Below the pieces are notes generated by a model. It did not search any database. It saw only the letters and a list, made by a program, of their open reading frames with translations, and was not told the DNA's origin. The position numbers and the translations under genes were made by a program. From Reyranella sp. (GTDB lineage Bacteria; Pseudomonadota; Alphaproteobacteria; Reyranellales; Reyranellaceae), in assembly GCF_004297405.1 (NCBI RefSeq), contig NZ_SCVC01000012.1:369275-433274 (forward strand): DNA of 64,000 nt, written 5' to 3'. Positions 47,445-55,474 of the stretch are shown here, piece after piece; within the stretch, counting starts at the first letter, position 1, and each line of letters begins with the position of its first letter.

Positions 47445-48240
47445 AGAAGGCGAGGATTTCATCGCGCGCGGCGATTGTCGGCTGGCCCGCCTCGTCGATG
47501 AGATGGGCGGTCACGACGCTGTGCGGTGTCGGGACGTGGCGTGCGAAGAACGGCGCGACGTCAGTGTTGGCTGAGGCATCGGGCAGAACGCGCCCGATGA
47601 AACGATCGCCCAGCGCCTGGGCATAGGCCGCAAAGCGCTGTGCCCGGCAGAAATGGTCTCCCTCGAAGCGATAGGCCAGCACGGTGAGGTCTTCGCGCTT
47701 GAGGCGATCGCTGACGGTGCGGAGATCGTCGGGCGCGATCTCGAGACCGCCCGGATCGTTGAGTGGCAGCGACGGCTGCGACAGGACCGGCGCCAGCACC
47801 GCGGGTTCGAGCATCATCGTGAGCGCGAAGTTGCCGGTGAAGCACATGCCGATGGCGCCGACACCGGGGCCGCCGCATTCCTGATGGGCGAGCCGCGCCA
47901 GCGCCATCAGCCACTGCGTCACCGGGCTCGACTGGTTGGCGGCGAGGGCGCGGAACTCGGCGCTGACACAGGCCCGCTGGAAGATCGCAGCACCCTCGTC
48001 GGCGCTGGGCACGGCACCGTCGCGACCGAACAGCGAGGGCATGTAGACGGTGAAGCCGGCATCGCGGACCCACCGGCTGAAGCGCGCGACGTGCGGGCTG
48101 ATACCCGGCATTTCGGTCATGACGATCACCGCCCGCCCGGAGCCCGCGACGTGGACTGTCTTCGCGACAGCCTGAAGCGTGATCTCGCGATGCGCGAAGC
48201 CGTCGAGAGGATCGTCCACCTTCATGCTGCGTGTCGGCAT
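47398..48240 (-). CDS. Dienelactone hydrolase family protein
   Basis: 280 residues from the ATG at 48240, which has AGGAG 8-9 bases upstream. Alpha/beta hydrolase fold. The nucleophile elbow is IGMCFTGNF with Cys as in true dienelactone hydrolases. The acid-containing turn is FEGDHFC near residue 190, and the catalytic His is in PTPHSVVTAHL near 240. Early strand VIVMTEMPGISPHVARF matches the DLH opening. Hydrolyses an ester or lactone in the cytoplasm; substrate unknown. Divergent from the GlxA-type regulator, overlapping at its 5' end. Confidence 0.88.
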   Translation of the reverse strand: MPTRSMKVDDPLDGFAHREITLQAVAKTVHVAGSGRAVIVMTEMPGISPHVARFSRWVRDAGFTVYMPSLFGRDGAVPSADEGAAIFQRACVSAEFRALAANQSSPVTQWLMALARLAHQECGGPGVGAIGMCFTGNFALTMMLEPAVLAPVLSQPSLPLNDPGGLEIAPDDLRTVSDRLKREDLTVLAYRFEGDHFCRAQRFAAYAQALGDRFIGRVLPDASANTDVAPFFARHVPTPHSVVTAHLIDEAGQPTIAARDEILAFFKNRLAQPGICSAGD

Positions 48241-49238
48241 CGGCCAGGCTCCTTGTCTGCGAGGCCATACGATTGTCCCAGGCGAGCTTCAGCGCTAGTG
48301 TCGAAATAGACATCTTTCAGGGATATTTCGCCATCATCCGAATCGTCGTTCTCGCCATGCCTGGGGGATTGGCGTCGAGCCTTGCCATCACCCTGGACAC
48401 TTTGCAGACGGCCAACGCCTTCAGCCGCCAAAGCGGGAAGCGGGAAGCATTCGAGGTCCGCACATTCGAGGTCACGCGGACAACGACCTGCCGTTTCCGC
48501 GAGGGCGACGTCGTGATCGTTCCGGGACTCGGCACCACGACGCAGGCGGAGCTCGTGGCGTGCCTTGTGGGCCCGATGGGCCAACGCGCCGTCAAGCTCG
48601 TTCGCGCGGCCAGAGCCGCCGGCGCGATCGTCGTGGCATCGTGCGCCAGCACGTTCATCCTGGCGGAGGCAGGCCTGCTAAAAGGCCGACGCGCCACGAC
48701 GACCTGGTGGCTCGCGCCGGTGTTTCGCCAGAGCTATCCCGACGTCGAACTCGTCACCGAGCAGATCGTCGTGGCCGACTGGCCGGTAGCGACGGCGGGG
48801 GCGGCGATGGCGCAGATGGATCTCATGCTGGCGGTGATCGCGAAGTTCGCCGGAGTCCGCATATCGCAGGCCTGCGCGCGTTATCTCCTGCTCGATCACC
48901 GCAGTTCGCAGGCACCCTACATGGCCATAACGTTTCTCGCCGGTCAGGATGGACGGATCGCGCGCGCGGAGAGCTGGCTGAGGAAGAACATCGACCGCAA
49001 GGTCACCATGGATGATCTGGCCGCTGCCGCCGGGCTCTCGCCGCGGACCTTCGCCCGTCGCCTGAAGGCGGTGTGCGACCTGTCTCCCGTGCGCTTTGCC
49101 CAGAGGATCAGGGCGGAGGTCGCTACGATGCTGCGCCAGACCACCAGCCTGTCGGTCGACGAAATCTCCCGTCGTGTTGGCTATGCGGAGCCGTCGACGT
49201 TGCGTCGGCTGCTGCGCCGAGACGCACATCCGATGTGA
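48231..49238 (+). CDS. GlxA family regulator (DJ-1/PfpI domain plus AraC helix-turn-helix)
   Basis: 335 residues as listed. The start is uncertain: the DJ-1/PfpI-like domain really begins at about 48330 (IIRIVVLAMPGG). GTG at 48231 and TTG at 48273 are possible starts, and ATG at 48357 would cut the first strand. Residues about 35-220 form the PfpI-like sensor (VVIVPGLG, IVVASCASTFILAEAGLL with the elbow Cys). The C-terminal ~100 residues are the AraC DNA-binding pair (MDDLAAAAGLSPRTFARRLK and SVDEISRRVGYAEPSTLRRLL). Divergent from the dienelactone hydrolase, its probable target. Ligand unknown. Confidence 0.88.
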   Translation: MSASARLLVCEAIRLSQASFSASVEIDIFQGYFAIIRIVVLAMPGGLASSLAITLDTLQTANAFSRQSGKREAFEVRTFEVTRTTTCRFREGDVVIVPGLGTTTQAELVACLVGPMGQRAVKLVRAARAAGAIVVASCASTFILAEAGLLKGRRATTTWWLAPVFRQSYPDVELVTEQIVVADWPVATAGAAMAQMDLMLAVIAKFAGVRISQACARYLLLDHRSSQAPYMAITFLAGQDGRIARAESWLRKNIDRKVTMDDLAAAAGLSPRTFARRLKAVCDLSPVRFAQRIRAEVATMLRQTTSLSVDEISRRVGYAEPSTLRRLLRRDAHPM

Positions 49239-49345
49239 CGACGAAGACGGCGCGTCCCCACGTTCCCGCCGACATTCTCGCGCGCCTTCGCCGGACCTGC
49301 CTCGCGCTGGCTGAGGTTCGCGACGAGACAGCCTGGGTCGGCTAA
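49235..49345 (+). pseudogene. N-terminal remnant of a MmcQ/YjbR family protein
   Basis: A 36-codon frame starts with a GTG that overlaps the GlxA-type gene stop. After a short tail it reads VPADILARLRRTCLALAEVRDETAWVG and then meets TAA. The helix DILARLR..CLALAEV matches the start of MmcQ/YjbR proteins, which normally run ~115 residues. The TAA overlaps the stop of the opposing LysR gene, so the remainder was probably lost when the LysR-TctC pair was joined here. Confidence 0.5.
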
Positions 49346-50280
49346 TCGCGCGCGGCGGTGGCCTCCAGGAAGCCGGCGAGCTTTCGAACGGCTTCGCCGG
49401 CGTCGGTCGTTCGCAGGAGCATGCCGATCGGGTCGAAGGGCAACTCCTGTGCGAGAGAAACTTCGAAGACCTGTCGGGCATCGGCGAGCTGCTTCACGAA
49501 GCTCACCGGAAGGACGCACAACAATTGTTCGCGCGTCAGCATCGACCAGAACAGCGCGGGCACATTGGTGACGATGGAACTGGTGCGGGGCGGGGTGGTC
49601 TCGTCGGCGAACAGCCGATCGAAAGCTTGACGTGCGGCCATCGGCACCGGAGCGATCAGCCACTTCGCCTTGCGCAGTTCGTCCATCCCGACCTTGCGGC
49701 GCTTCAGAAGAGGATGACCCGGACCCGCCACCACCGCGAAGCGATCCTCGACCAGAGGGACGAAGCGCCAGCCTTGAGGCGTCACGCTAGGCGCGCGGCA
49801 GAGGGCGATGTCCACTTCATCGCGTTCGATCAGCGCTGCCAATCGCACAGCGTCGGCTTCGCGCGCCTGTATCAGTATCTCGGGATGCCGGCGGCTGAAC
49901 TGCGGCAGCGCCTTCACCAGAACGCCGGATATCCCGGCCGAGATTGCGGCAATGCGTACGGTCCCCGAGGCACGCCCGGTCATCGCCACCACCTGCTCGG
50001 CACCCGTTTCCACTGTCGCCAGAATGCGGCGGGCCGGCGCCAGCAACGCCGCGCCGATTGGCGTCGGGCGCATGCCCCGAGCGTGGCGCAGGAACAGTTT
50101 ACATTCGAGCAGCGTCTCGAGATCAGCGAGCACGTGTGTCACGGCCGGTTGCGTCAGCCCGATCGCCTCGGCCGTGCGCTTGACGCTGCCGAGTTCGGCG
50201 ATCTGGACAAGCACCTGCAGGTGACGAATGCGCGCGCGGGCGATCAGGCGATTGCGCAGGGCAGAGGCATTGGCATTCAC
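49342..50280 (-). CDS. LysR family transcriptional regulator
   Basis: 312 residues. Helix-turn-helix at the N-terminus (IRHLQVLVQIAELGSVKRTAEAIGLTQPAVTHVLADLETLLECKLFLRHARG, about 18-70). The periplasmic-binding-protein-like effector domain follows (about 95-300; GTVRIAAISAGISGVLV, VDIALCRAPSV). The 'HLQVLV.IAELGSV..TA' wording is that of the GbpR-like LysR branch. Divergent from the TctC-type binding protein; 119 AT-rich bases separate them. Likely controls that gene. Confidence 0.93.
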   Translation of the reverse strand: MNANASALRNRLIARARIRHLQVLVQIAELGSVKRTAEAIGLTQPAVTHVLADLETLLECKLFLRHARGMRPTPIGAALLAPARRILATVETGAEQVVAMTGRASGTVRIAAISAGISGVLVKALPQFSRRHPEILIQAREADAVRLAALIERDEVDIALCRAPSVTPQGWRFVPLVEDRFAVVAGPGHPLLKRRKVGMDELRKAKWLIAPVPMAARQAFDRLFADETTPPRTSSIVTNVPALFWSMLTREQLLCVLPVSFVKQLADARQVFEVSLAQELPFDPIGMLLRTTDAGEAVRKLAGFLEATAARD

Positions 50281-50399
50281 GATATTAGAGATGTTTATTG
50301 ATAGGGCATCTATTCGATTAGTTACTTATTCCTTTTCGCCGATGATTTGAACCGCTGAAGGGACACACAACCAACCGTTCCCGGTGAAGAGGAAATGCC

Positions 50400-51386
50400 A
50401 TGCCGGATCGCTCTCCACGGCTATCGCGCCGCACTTTGCTTGTTTCCTTGCCGGCGCTAGGTATGGCGCCTGTCGCGGCAACGGCGCAGTCCTATCCGGA
50501 CAAGCCCATTACGCTCGTTGTGCCATTTCCGCCGGGGGCGGTGACCGATCGTGCGGGCCGCGCACTTGGGGCGGAACTCAGCAAACGGCTGGGCCAGCAG
50601 GTGATCGTCGACAATGTTGGAGGAGCTTCCGGCACCCTGGCCGGCCAGAAGGTGCTGCGTGCGCGTCCCGACGGTTACACGCTGCTGGTCGGCACGGTCA
50701 ACGACCTGGTGATGGCGCCGATCGTTCTCAAACAGGCGGGCTATTCGGCGAAGGATTTCACGCCGATTGCCAAGATTTTCCAGGCTCCGACCATTCTGGT
50801 CGCCAACTCGGCGCTGCCGGCCAATACAGCCGATGAGTTCATCGACTACGCGAAGAAGCAGGGTCGGCCGGTGCCACTCGGTGCCACAGGCCTCGCAACG
50901 CTGCAGACCGTCGGTGGTGTCATGTTCGCGGAGGCGGCTGGCTTCAAGTTCGACATCGTGCCCTACAAGGGAGGCGGTCCTCTTCTGACCGACCTGGTCG
51001 GTGGACAGGTTCAGGTCGCGACAATGGCGCTGGGCTCCGCGCTCAGTCTGATTCGCCAGGGCAAGCTCAAGTCGCTGGGGCTGATCTCCCTGCAGCGCGA
51101 TCCCACGGCACCCGAACTGCCGACGGTGAACGAGGGAAAGCTGGTCAAAGGGATCGAGGCCGATCTATGGGGCGGTCTCACCGGACCGGCGAACCTTCCG
51201 CCGGCCGTGGTCGAACGCCTGTCGGCGACGCTGCGCGACATTCTTGCGGATCCATCGTTCAAGGAGTCCGAAGCGCGCGCGGGCAATGTTCTGGCCGAGT
51301 ATGCCGATGCCGCAGCCTTCGGGGCGTTCATGGCACGGGAAGAGGGGCGTCTGCGCGCTTTGGCGGCCAGGGTCCAGTTGGAATAA
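50400..51386 (+). CDS. Bug/TctC family periplasmic solute-binding protein
   Basis: 328 residues. An RR-type signal peptide (SRRTLLVSLPALGMAPVAATAQ) leads to the binding domain: YPDKPITLVVPFPPGAVTDRAGR is the diagnostic opening, with VDNVGGASGTLAGQKVLRARPDGYTLLVGT next and PTVNEGKLVKGIEADLWGGLTGP later. Two-lobed periplasmic protein that binds carboxylates or similar anions. TctA and TctB membrane subunits are not encoded nearby, so it is an orphan, as is frequent for Bug proteins. AGAGGA precedes the ATG. Confidence 0.93.
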   Translation: MPDRSPRLSRRTLLVSLPALGMAPVAATAQSYPDKPITLVVPFPPGAVTDRAGRALGAELSKRLGQQVIVDNVGGASGTLAGQKVLRARPDGYTLLVGTVNDLVMAPIVLKQAGYSAKDFTPIAKIFQAPTILVANSALPANTADEFIDYAKKQGRPVPLGATGLATLQTVGGVMFAEAAGFKFDIVPYKGGGPLLTDLVGGQVQVATMALGSALSLIRQGKLKSLGLISLQRDPTAPELPTVNEGKLVKGIEADLWGGLTGPANLPPAVVERLSATLRDILADPSFKESEARAGNVLAEYADAAAFGAFMAREEGRLRALAARVQLE

Positions 51387-51432
51387 GCGAGCGATCTGGA
51401 GACGTCTCACTTGACGCTTCGGTGGTTGCATA

Positions 51433-51452
51433 ATATTGCTAATTAGCAATAT
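51433..51452. promoter_or_regulatory. Perfect 20-bp palindrome, ArsR-type operator
   Basis: ATATTGCTAATTAGCAATAT is a perfect inverted repeat 19 bases upstream of the ArsR-type ATG. It has the AT-rich, TTGC...GCAA form of ArsR/SmtB-family sites and would overlap the promoter, giving autorepression. Confidence 0.8.
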
Positions 51453-51471
51453 AGCCAAAAGGCAATTTACA

Positions 51472-51837
51472 ATGCTGCAATCCGGGCAACAGCTCGATCT
51501 GGTCTTTGCCGCTCTCGCCGATCCGACGCGGCGCGCGATCTTGGCGCGGCTCGCGGCCGGTGAGGCGACGGTCAATGAACTGGTCGAGCCATTCGATCTC
51601 AGCCAGCCGACCATCTCCAAGCACCTGAAGGTGCTGGAAGGGGCGGGGCTGGTGTCACGCGGCCGCGAGGCACAGTTCAGGCCGGTGCGCCTGAACGCAG
51701 CGCCCCTCGAAGTGGCCGCGCATTGGATCGGCGACTACCGCCGTTTCTGGGAAGAGAGCTTCGACCGGCTCGACGCCTATGTGAGCGAACTTCATCGCAA
51801 GGAGAAGAATCATGGCCGCAAGCGCAAGCGCAAGTGA
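51472..51837 (+). CDS. ArsR/SmtB family transcriptional regulator
   Basis: 121 residues from the ATG at 51472; a TTG at 51436 lies inside the operator and is unlikely. Winged helix: LDLVFAALADPTRRAILARLAAGEATVNELVEPFDLSQPTISKHLKVLEGAGLVSRGREAQFRPVRL. The metal-binding ELCVCDL-type motif is absent, so this is the non-metal subgroup usually paired with an SRPBCC/AHSA1 gene. It overlaps that gene by 26 bases. The perfect palindrome upstream supports autoregulation. Confidence 0.93.
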   Translation: MLQSGQQLDLVFAALADPTRRAILARLAAGEATVNELVEPFDLSQPTISKHLKVLEGAGLVSRGREAQFRPVRLNAAPLEVAAHWIGDYRRFWEESFDRLDAYVSELHRKEKNHGRKRKRK

Positions 51838-52303
51838 ATCGATCGACGCTCGCACCGTCGTCATCACACGTGAACTCAATGCACCGGCGCGCATCGTGTT
51901 CGAAGCGATGAGTAAGCCCGAGCATGTCATCAAGTGGTTCGGACCGGTCGGCTGGCCGCTCACCAAGTGCGACATGGATTTCCGCGTTGGCGGCAAGTTC
52001 AGCTTCGCGATGACAGGCCCCAATGGCGTGCAGAACACGCCGTTCGGCGGTACCTATCGCGAGATCGTGCCCAACCAGCGCATCGTCTATGACAACGGCT
52101 TCGAGATCGAAGGCGCGGGCAGGATGGTGCACACGATCACCCTGGAGGAAAAGGGGAACAAGACCTTGCTCACCTTCAGCACTCTGTTCGACACCGTGGC
52201 GATGCGGAACGAACACGTCGGCATGGGCTTCGTGGTGGGCGTCAATTCCGGCTTCGATCAGCTCAACGATCTTGTCGAGACGATGGCAAAGAACGCCGGT
52301 TGA
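51812..52303 (+). CDS. SRPBCC (AHSA1-type) domain protein
   Basis: 163 residues. The helix-grip fold of the Bet v 1/AHSA1 group is visible: TVVITRELNAPARIVFEAMSKPEHVIKWFGP at the start, then VGGKFSFAMTGPNG and FGGTYREIVPNQRIVYDNGF, and the long C-terminal helix MGFVVGVNSGFDQLNDLVETMA. Such proteins bind hydrophobic ligands. It overlaps the end of the ArsR gene (26 bases), a very common pairing in which the regulator controls the SRPBCC gene. Ligand unknown. Confidence 0.92.
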   Translation: MAASASASESIDARTVVITRELNAPARIVFEAMSKPEHVIKWFGPVGWPLTKCDMDFRVGGKFSFAMTGPNGVQNTPFGGTYREIVPNQRIVYDNGFEIEGAGRMVHTITLEEKGNKTLLTFSTLFDTVAMRNEHVGMGFVVGVNSGFDQLNDLVETMAKNAG

Positions 52304-52381
52304 TTGTCATCAATCGCCCCCTACATGGGAACGACGCCGAGCGAGGCAATGGGGCCTCGCGGCCATGTCGGTAGTGAATGT

Positions 52382-52771
52382 ATGTTCGACCAGATCCCCG
52401 GGGAACGCGGCTTCGATTTCGTGCCCACGACGACGAGTCTCCTTTTCACCGTAGCTCCGAACCTGGCGCTCGCCAGCATCGACGGCCTTCCGGCTCTGCC
52501 CTACGACACGGTCGAGGTGGCGATGAAAGCCGCATCAACAGTCTCGACAGCGGCGACACCGGGTATCGACGGCTTGTTGACGCTTCAGCGAACTCTCGGC
52601 GCGGCGCTGGAAGCGGCTGGCCTCGGAGTCCATCTCACGCCACCTGCGATATTACTTCGCGAGGCGCGGAACCAGGAGACGAAGACGGTCCGCGAGTTCG
52701 CTTTGGTCCAGAGCTTGCCTGACCGCGATCGATATGTTCCGCTCGGTCGGTGGTCGCTCGACGATCGCTAG
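52382..52771 (+). CDS. Hypothetical protein
   Basis: 129 residues from the ATG at 52382 (MFDQIPGERGFDF). In-frame TTG (52304) and ATG (52325) codons would extend it, but none has a clear ribosome site. Composition is plausible for a soluble protein (TSLLFTVAPNLALASIDGL, LLTLQRTLGAALEAAGLGV), yet no motif is recognised. It fills the space between the SRPBCC gene and the YbaY/META gene on the same strand. It could also be a chance frame in non-coding sequence. Confidence 0.4.
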   Translation: MFDQIPGERGFDFVPTTTSLLFTVAPNLALASIDGLPALPYDTVEVAMKAASTVSTAATPGIDGLLTLQRTLGAALEAAGLGVHLTPPAILLREARNQETKTVREFALVQSLPDRDRYVPLGRWSLDDR

Positions 52772-52784
52772 GAGTTTCAGGTCG

Positions 52785-53546
52785 GTGCCTATCTCACGAC
52801 GTCCTGTCGTTGGCCTTCTGACGGCAGGTTTGCTGATGCCGGCAGGGCAGGCCCTGGCCGAAGCCCGGACACTGAGCGGCAAGGTCGTGTACCGCGAGCG
52901 CATGATGTTGCCGGCGGGCGCGGTCGTCGAGGTCAAGCTGCTCGATGTCTCGTTGGCCGACGCGCCGGCGCGGACAATCGCCGAAGCGCGGATCACCGAC
53001 GCGAAGGCCAGCCCCATTCCCTACACGTTGCGCTACGACTCCGCGCAGATCGAGCCGCGGCGGACTTACGCCCTGCAGGCCCGCATTCAAGACGGCGACC
53101 GGCTGCTGTTCATCAATACGACACGCCATGCCGTTTTCGCCGGCGGCAAGGACGACGGCGAGATCCAGGTCGAGCATGTCGCCGGGCAGGTGCCGACACA
53201 GCCGGCATCGTCATCGCCTGTCGGGCGCTGGCTGGCGGAGGACATTCGCAGCGGCGGGGTGATCGACAATCTGCAATCGGTCCTGGAAATCGCCGCGGAT
53301 GGGGCTGTGACCGGCAGCGGCGGGTGCAACCGCATGCGTGGGCAGGCGACGATCGCCGGCACGAGCCTTACCTTCGGCGCCATGATCACCACGCGCATGG
53401 CCTGCTCGCCAGCTGTCATGGATCAGGAGAGCAAGTTCCTGTCCGTCCTGGAGGCCGTCCGAAGCTTCAGGATCGACCCGCAGCAGCACAAACTCTTCCT
53501 GCTCGATGCCGCCGGCCAGACGGTCATGCGGCTGGCAGCCATGTGA
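52785..53546 (+). CDS. YbaY-type plus META domain exported protein
   Basis: 253 residues from the GTG at 52785 with GGAG about 10 bases upstream. A signal peptide (RRPVVGLLTAGLLMPAGQALAEA) is followed by a YbaY-like domain (about 30-130): LSGKVVYRERMMLPAGAVVEVKLLDVSLADAPARTIAEA and YALQARIQDGDRLLFINTTRHAVF. Then a META/HslJ domain (about 145-253): GRWLAEDI, GSGGCNRMRG, TFGAMITTRMACSPAVMDQESKFLSVLE. Periplasmic. The combination is seen in other proteobacteria; HslJ is linked to heat and novobiocin resistance, but this fusion has no known function. Confidence 0.85.
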   Translation: MPISRRPVVGLLTAGLLMPAGQALAEARTLSGKVVYRERMMLPAGAVVEVKLLDVSLADAPARTIAEARITDAKASPIPYTLRYDSAQIEPRRTYALQARIQDGDRLLFINTTRHAVFAGGKDDGEIQVEHVAGQVPTQPASSSPVGRWLAEDIRSGGVIDNLQSVLEIAADGAVTGSGGCNRMRGQATIAGTSLTFGAMITTRMACSPAVMDQESKFLSVLEAVRSFRIDPQQHKLFLLDAAGQTVMRLAAM

Positions 53547-53556
53547 AAGTCAGCCG

Positions 53557-53910
53557 ATGTCCGTTGTCATTTATGGGATCAAGAACTGCGACACGATGAA
53601 GAAGGCGCGCGGCTGGCTCGACAAGAAGGGCCTCGCTTACGATTTCCATGACTACAAGACGGCCGGGATCGAGCGCGGCCGCCTCGAAGGCTGGGCCAGG
53701 AAGACCGGCTGGGAGATGTTGCTCAATCGGGCCGGCACGACCTTCCGCAAGCTGCCCGACGCGGACAAGGAAGGGCTGACCGAGGCGAAGGCGATCACCC
53801 TGATGATGGCCAACCCGTCGATGATCAAGCGGCCCGTCCTCGAGACCGGCGGCAAGCTGCTCGTGGGCTTCAAGCCCGACCAATACGAAGAGACTCTCGG
53901 CGGCCGTTAG
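53557..53910 (+). CDS. ArsC/Spx-like protein (YffB type)
   Basis: 117 residues from the ATG at 53557 (MSVVIYGIKNCDTMKKA). Thioredoxin-like fold with a single active-site Cys in YGIKNCDTMKKARGWLD, then YDFHDYKTAGIERGRLEGWARKTGWEMLLNRAGTTFRKL and the conserved Pro region NPSMIKRPVLETGGKLLVGFKPDQY. It fits the YffB branch of the ArsC/Spx family rather than true arsenate reductase. Glutathione-dependent reductase activity is guessed for the family. Ends overlapping the stop of the opposing LysR gene. Confidence 0.9.
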   Translation: MSVVIYGIKNCDTMKKARGWLDKKGLAYDFHDYKTAGIERGRLEGWARKTGWEMLLNRAGTTFRKLPDADKEGLTEAKAITLMMANPSMIKRPVLETGGKLLVGFKPDQYEETLGGR

Positions 53911-54836
53911 CCGAGGCTGCCGGCAAAACGTTCGGCCAGCCGGTTTTTGCGGAAGCTCTCGACGACATGGTCGACGAAGACGCGTGTCTTGCCCGGTAGC
54001 AGGCTGCGGCTGGCGTAGTAGAGCTGGATCGCGCCCGCATCGGCGTACCATTGGGGAAGAAGACGGACGAGCGAGCCGGCTTCCAGGTGGTGCAACACAT
54101 CCGGCACGGCCACGAGCGTAACGCCCAAGCCCAAGAGAGCCGCACGGCACATCGCGGCGGGATCGTTGACGATCAGCGTCTCGTTGAGCGCGGTAGATAT
54201 TTCCTCGCCGGCCGCGTTGCGCATCGTCCAATGGCGCAGCCGGCCGGTGCCGGGCGCACGCATGACGATTCCCGAGAAGGCGGAGAGACCTCCAGGATCG
54301 AGGGGCAGGGGGCGTCCCTGAAGATAGGCCGGCGCTGCGACGGCGATGATGTGCGCGGGCGCCAGGACGCGAGTCACGACGGCAGGCGACAGTTCGATGG
54401 CGCCGCCGATGGCCGCATCATAACCCTCGGCAACGAGGTCGACCTGTCGAGTCTCGAAGTGCCACTCCGCGCGGATGCGAGGGTAGCGCGCGAAGAATGA
54501 AGGCAGCAGCGGCAGAAGATGTTCGGCACCAAAGGCGGGAGCCATGCTGACCTTGAGGAGACCTGACGGTTCGCCGCTGTCGGCGGCAGCAGCGCCGATG
54601 GCGCTCTGCAGGGCATCGAGGTTTCCACGAATGGCGTCGAGGAAGCGCTCGCCGGCTTCGGTCAACGTGAGCTTGCGCGTGCTGCGGTGAAACAAGCGGA
54701 TGCCGAGGTTTCGCTCCAGCGTAGCGACGTTGCGGCTGACCGCGGCGGGCGTCAGGGAGAGGCGCCGCGCCGCGGCAGAAAAGCCGCCGGTTTCGGCGCT
54801 GCGGACAAAGGATTCGAGGTTGGTGAGCGTTTCCAT
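53907..54836 (-). CDS. LysR family transcriptional regulator
   Basis: 309 residues from the ATG at 54836 (METLTNLESF); a TTG two codons earlier is the alternative. Helix-turn-helix: NLESFVRSAETGGFSAAARRLSLTPAAVSRNVATLERNLGIRLFHRSTR (about 3-55). The substrate domain follows (GLLKVSMAPAFGAEHLLPLLPSFFARYP). Of the CrgA/ArgP-like group that frequently regulates adjacent oxidoreductases. Divergent from the SnoaL-like and F420-reductase-like genes; a TTGA-N7-TCAA dyad lies between, suiting LysR binding. Confidence 0.93.
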   Translation of the reverse strand: METLTNLESFVRSAETGGFSAAARRLSLTPAAVSRNVATLERNLGIRLFHRSTRKLTLTEAGERFLDAIRGNLDALQSAIGAAAADSGEPSGLLKVSMAPAFGAEHLLPLLPSFFARYPRIRAEWHFETRQVDLVAEGYDAAIGGAIELSPAVVTRVLAPAHIIAVAAPAYLQGRPLPLDPGGLSAFSGIVMRAPGTGRLRHWTMRNAAGEEISTALNETLIVNDPAAMCRAALLGLGVTLVAVPDVLHHLEAGSLVRLLPQWYADAGAIQLYYASRSLLPGKTRVFVDHVVESFRKNRLAERFAGSLG

Positions 54837-54849
54837 TTTCAATGATTAG

Positions 54850-54864
54850 TTGAAAATATATCAA
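54850..54864. promoter_or_regulatory. LysR-type box (T-N11-A)
   Basis: TTGA-AAATATA-TCAA (54850-54853 and 54861-54864) is a perfect interrupted dyad that contains the T-N11-A form of LysR sites, 14 bases upstream of the lysR-type start and about 70 bases before the divergent SnoaL-like gene. Confidence 0.6.
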
Positions 54865-54932
54865 AATATTGCCGACTAACTCAAAGGGAATAGATCGGCG
54901 ATACAGGCTCCGTCACGAACGGAGTGCCGACG

Positions 54933-55460
54933 ATGATCAGCAGGACTTCCCCCGATACCGCCCAGTTTGGACGCCGCGGTCTCTTCCTTGGCTTGGTGGC
55001 AGGTATGGCTGTCGCTCCAGTGGCGGCACAGTCGGCCGGCGATCCCAAACTCGACGCCAACAAGGCGACGGTCCGCCGTCTTCTCGAGGGGGTTCAGCGG
55101 GATGGAGACTTCGCGCTCTTCGAGCAGTTGTCCGCCGCCGACTATGTCGACCATACGCCGTTCGGCGATTTCCCACCCAATCGCGACGGCACGCGGGCGA
55201 TCTACCAGGGTTTCCGCGCGGCCTTTCCCGACTGGCGCGCCGTAATCCACCGCCAGATCGCCGAGGGCGATCTCGTCACCACGCACAAAACCTACCACGG
55301 CACGCATCGCGGCCCGTTCATGGGAGTGGCGCCGACCGGCCGCGAAACGACTTTCGACGTGATCGACATCATGCGGGTGCGCAATGGGCAGATCACGGAC
55401 CACTGGGGCATCGGCGATGGCGCCGGTTTGATGCGTCAGATCACTGCGGCAAACCGCTAA
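54933..55460 (+). CDS. Exported SnoaL-like protein
   Basis: 175 residues from the ATG at 54933 (MISRTSPD) with GGAG 8 bases upstream; GTG at 54924 is a poorer alternative. Tat-like signal (FGRRGLFLGLVAGMAVAPVAAQ), then the SnoaL fold: NKATVRRLLEGVQRDGDFALFEQLSAADYVDHTPFGDFPPNRDGTRAIYQGFRAAFPDW and THKTYHGTHRGPFMGVAPTGRETTFDVIDIMRVRNGQITDHWG. Such domains bind small cyclic or polyketide-like molecules. First gene of a two-gene unit with the F420-reductase-like gene, divergent from LysR. Confidence 0.87.
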   Translation: MISRTSPDTAQFGRRGLFLGLVAGMAVAPVAAQSAGDPKLDANKATVRRLLEGVQRDGDFALFEQLSAADYVDHTPFGDFPPNRDGTRAIYQGFRAAFPDWRAVIHRQIAEGDLVTTHKTYHGTHRGPFMGVAPTGRETTFDVIDIMRVRNGQITDHWGIGDGAGLMRQITAANR

Positions 55461-55474
55461 AGGGAGAAATGACC

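Noticed and set aside
50301..50313. Dyad ATAG-N5-CTAT between the LysR and TctC-type genes
   Set aside because: Half-sites of only four bases in AT-rich DNA and spacing not matching T-N11-A; could be chance.
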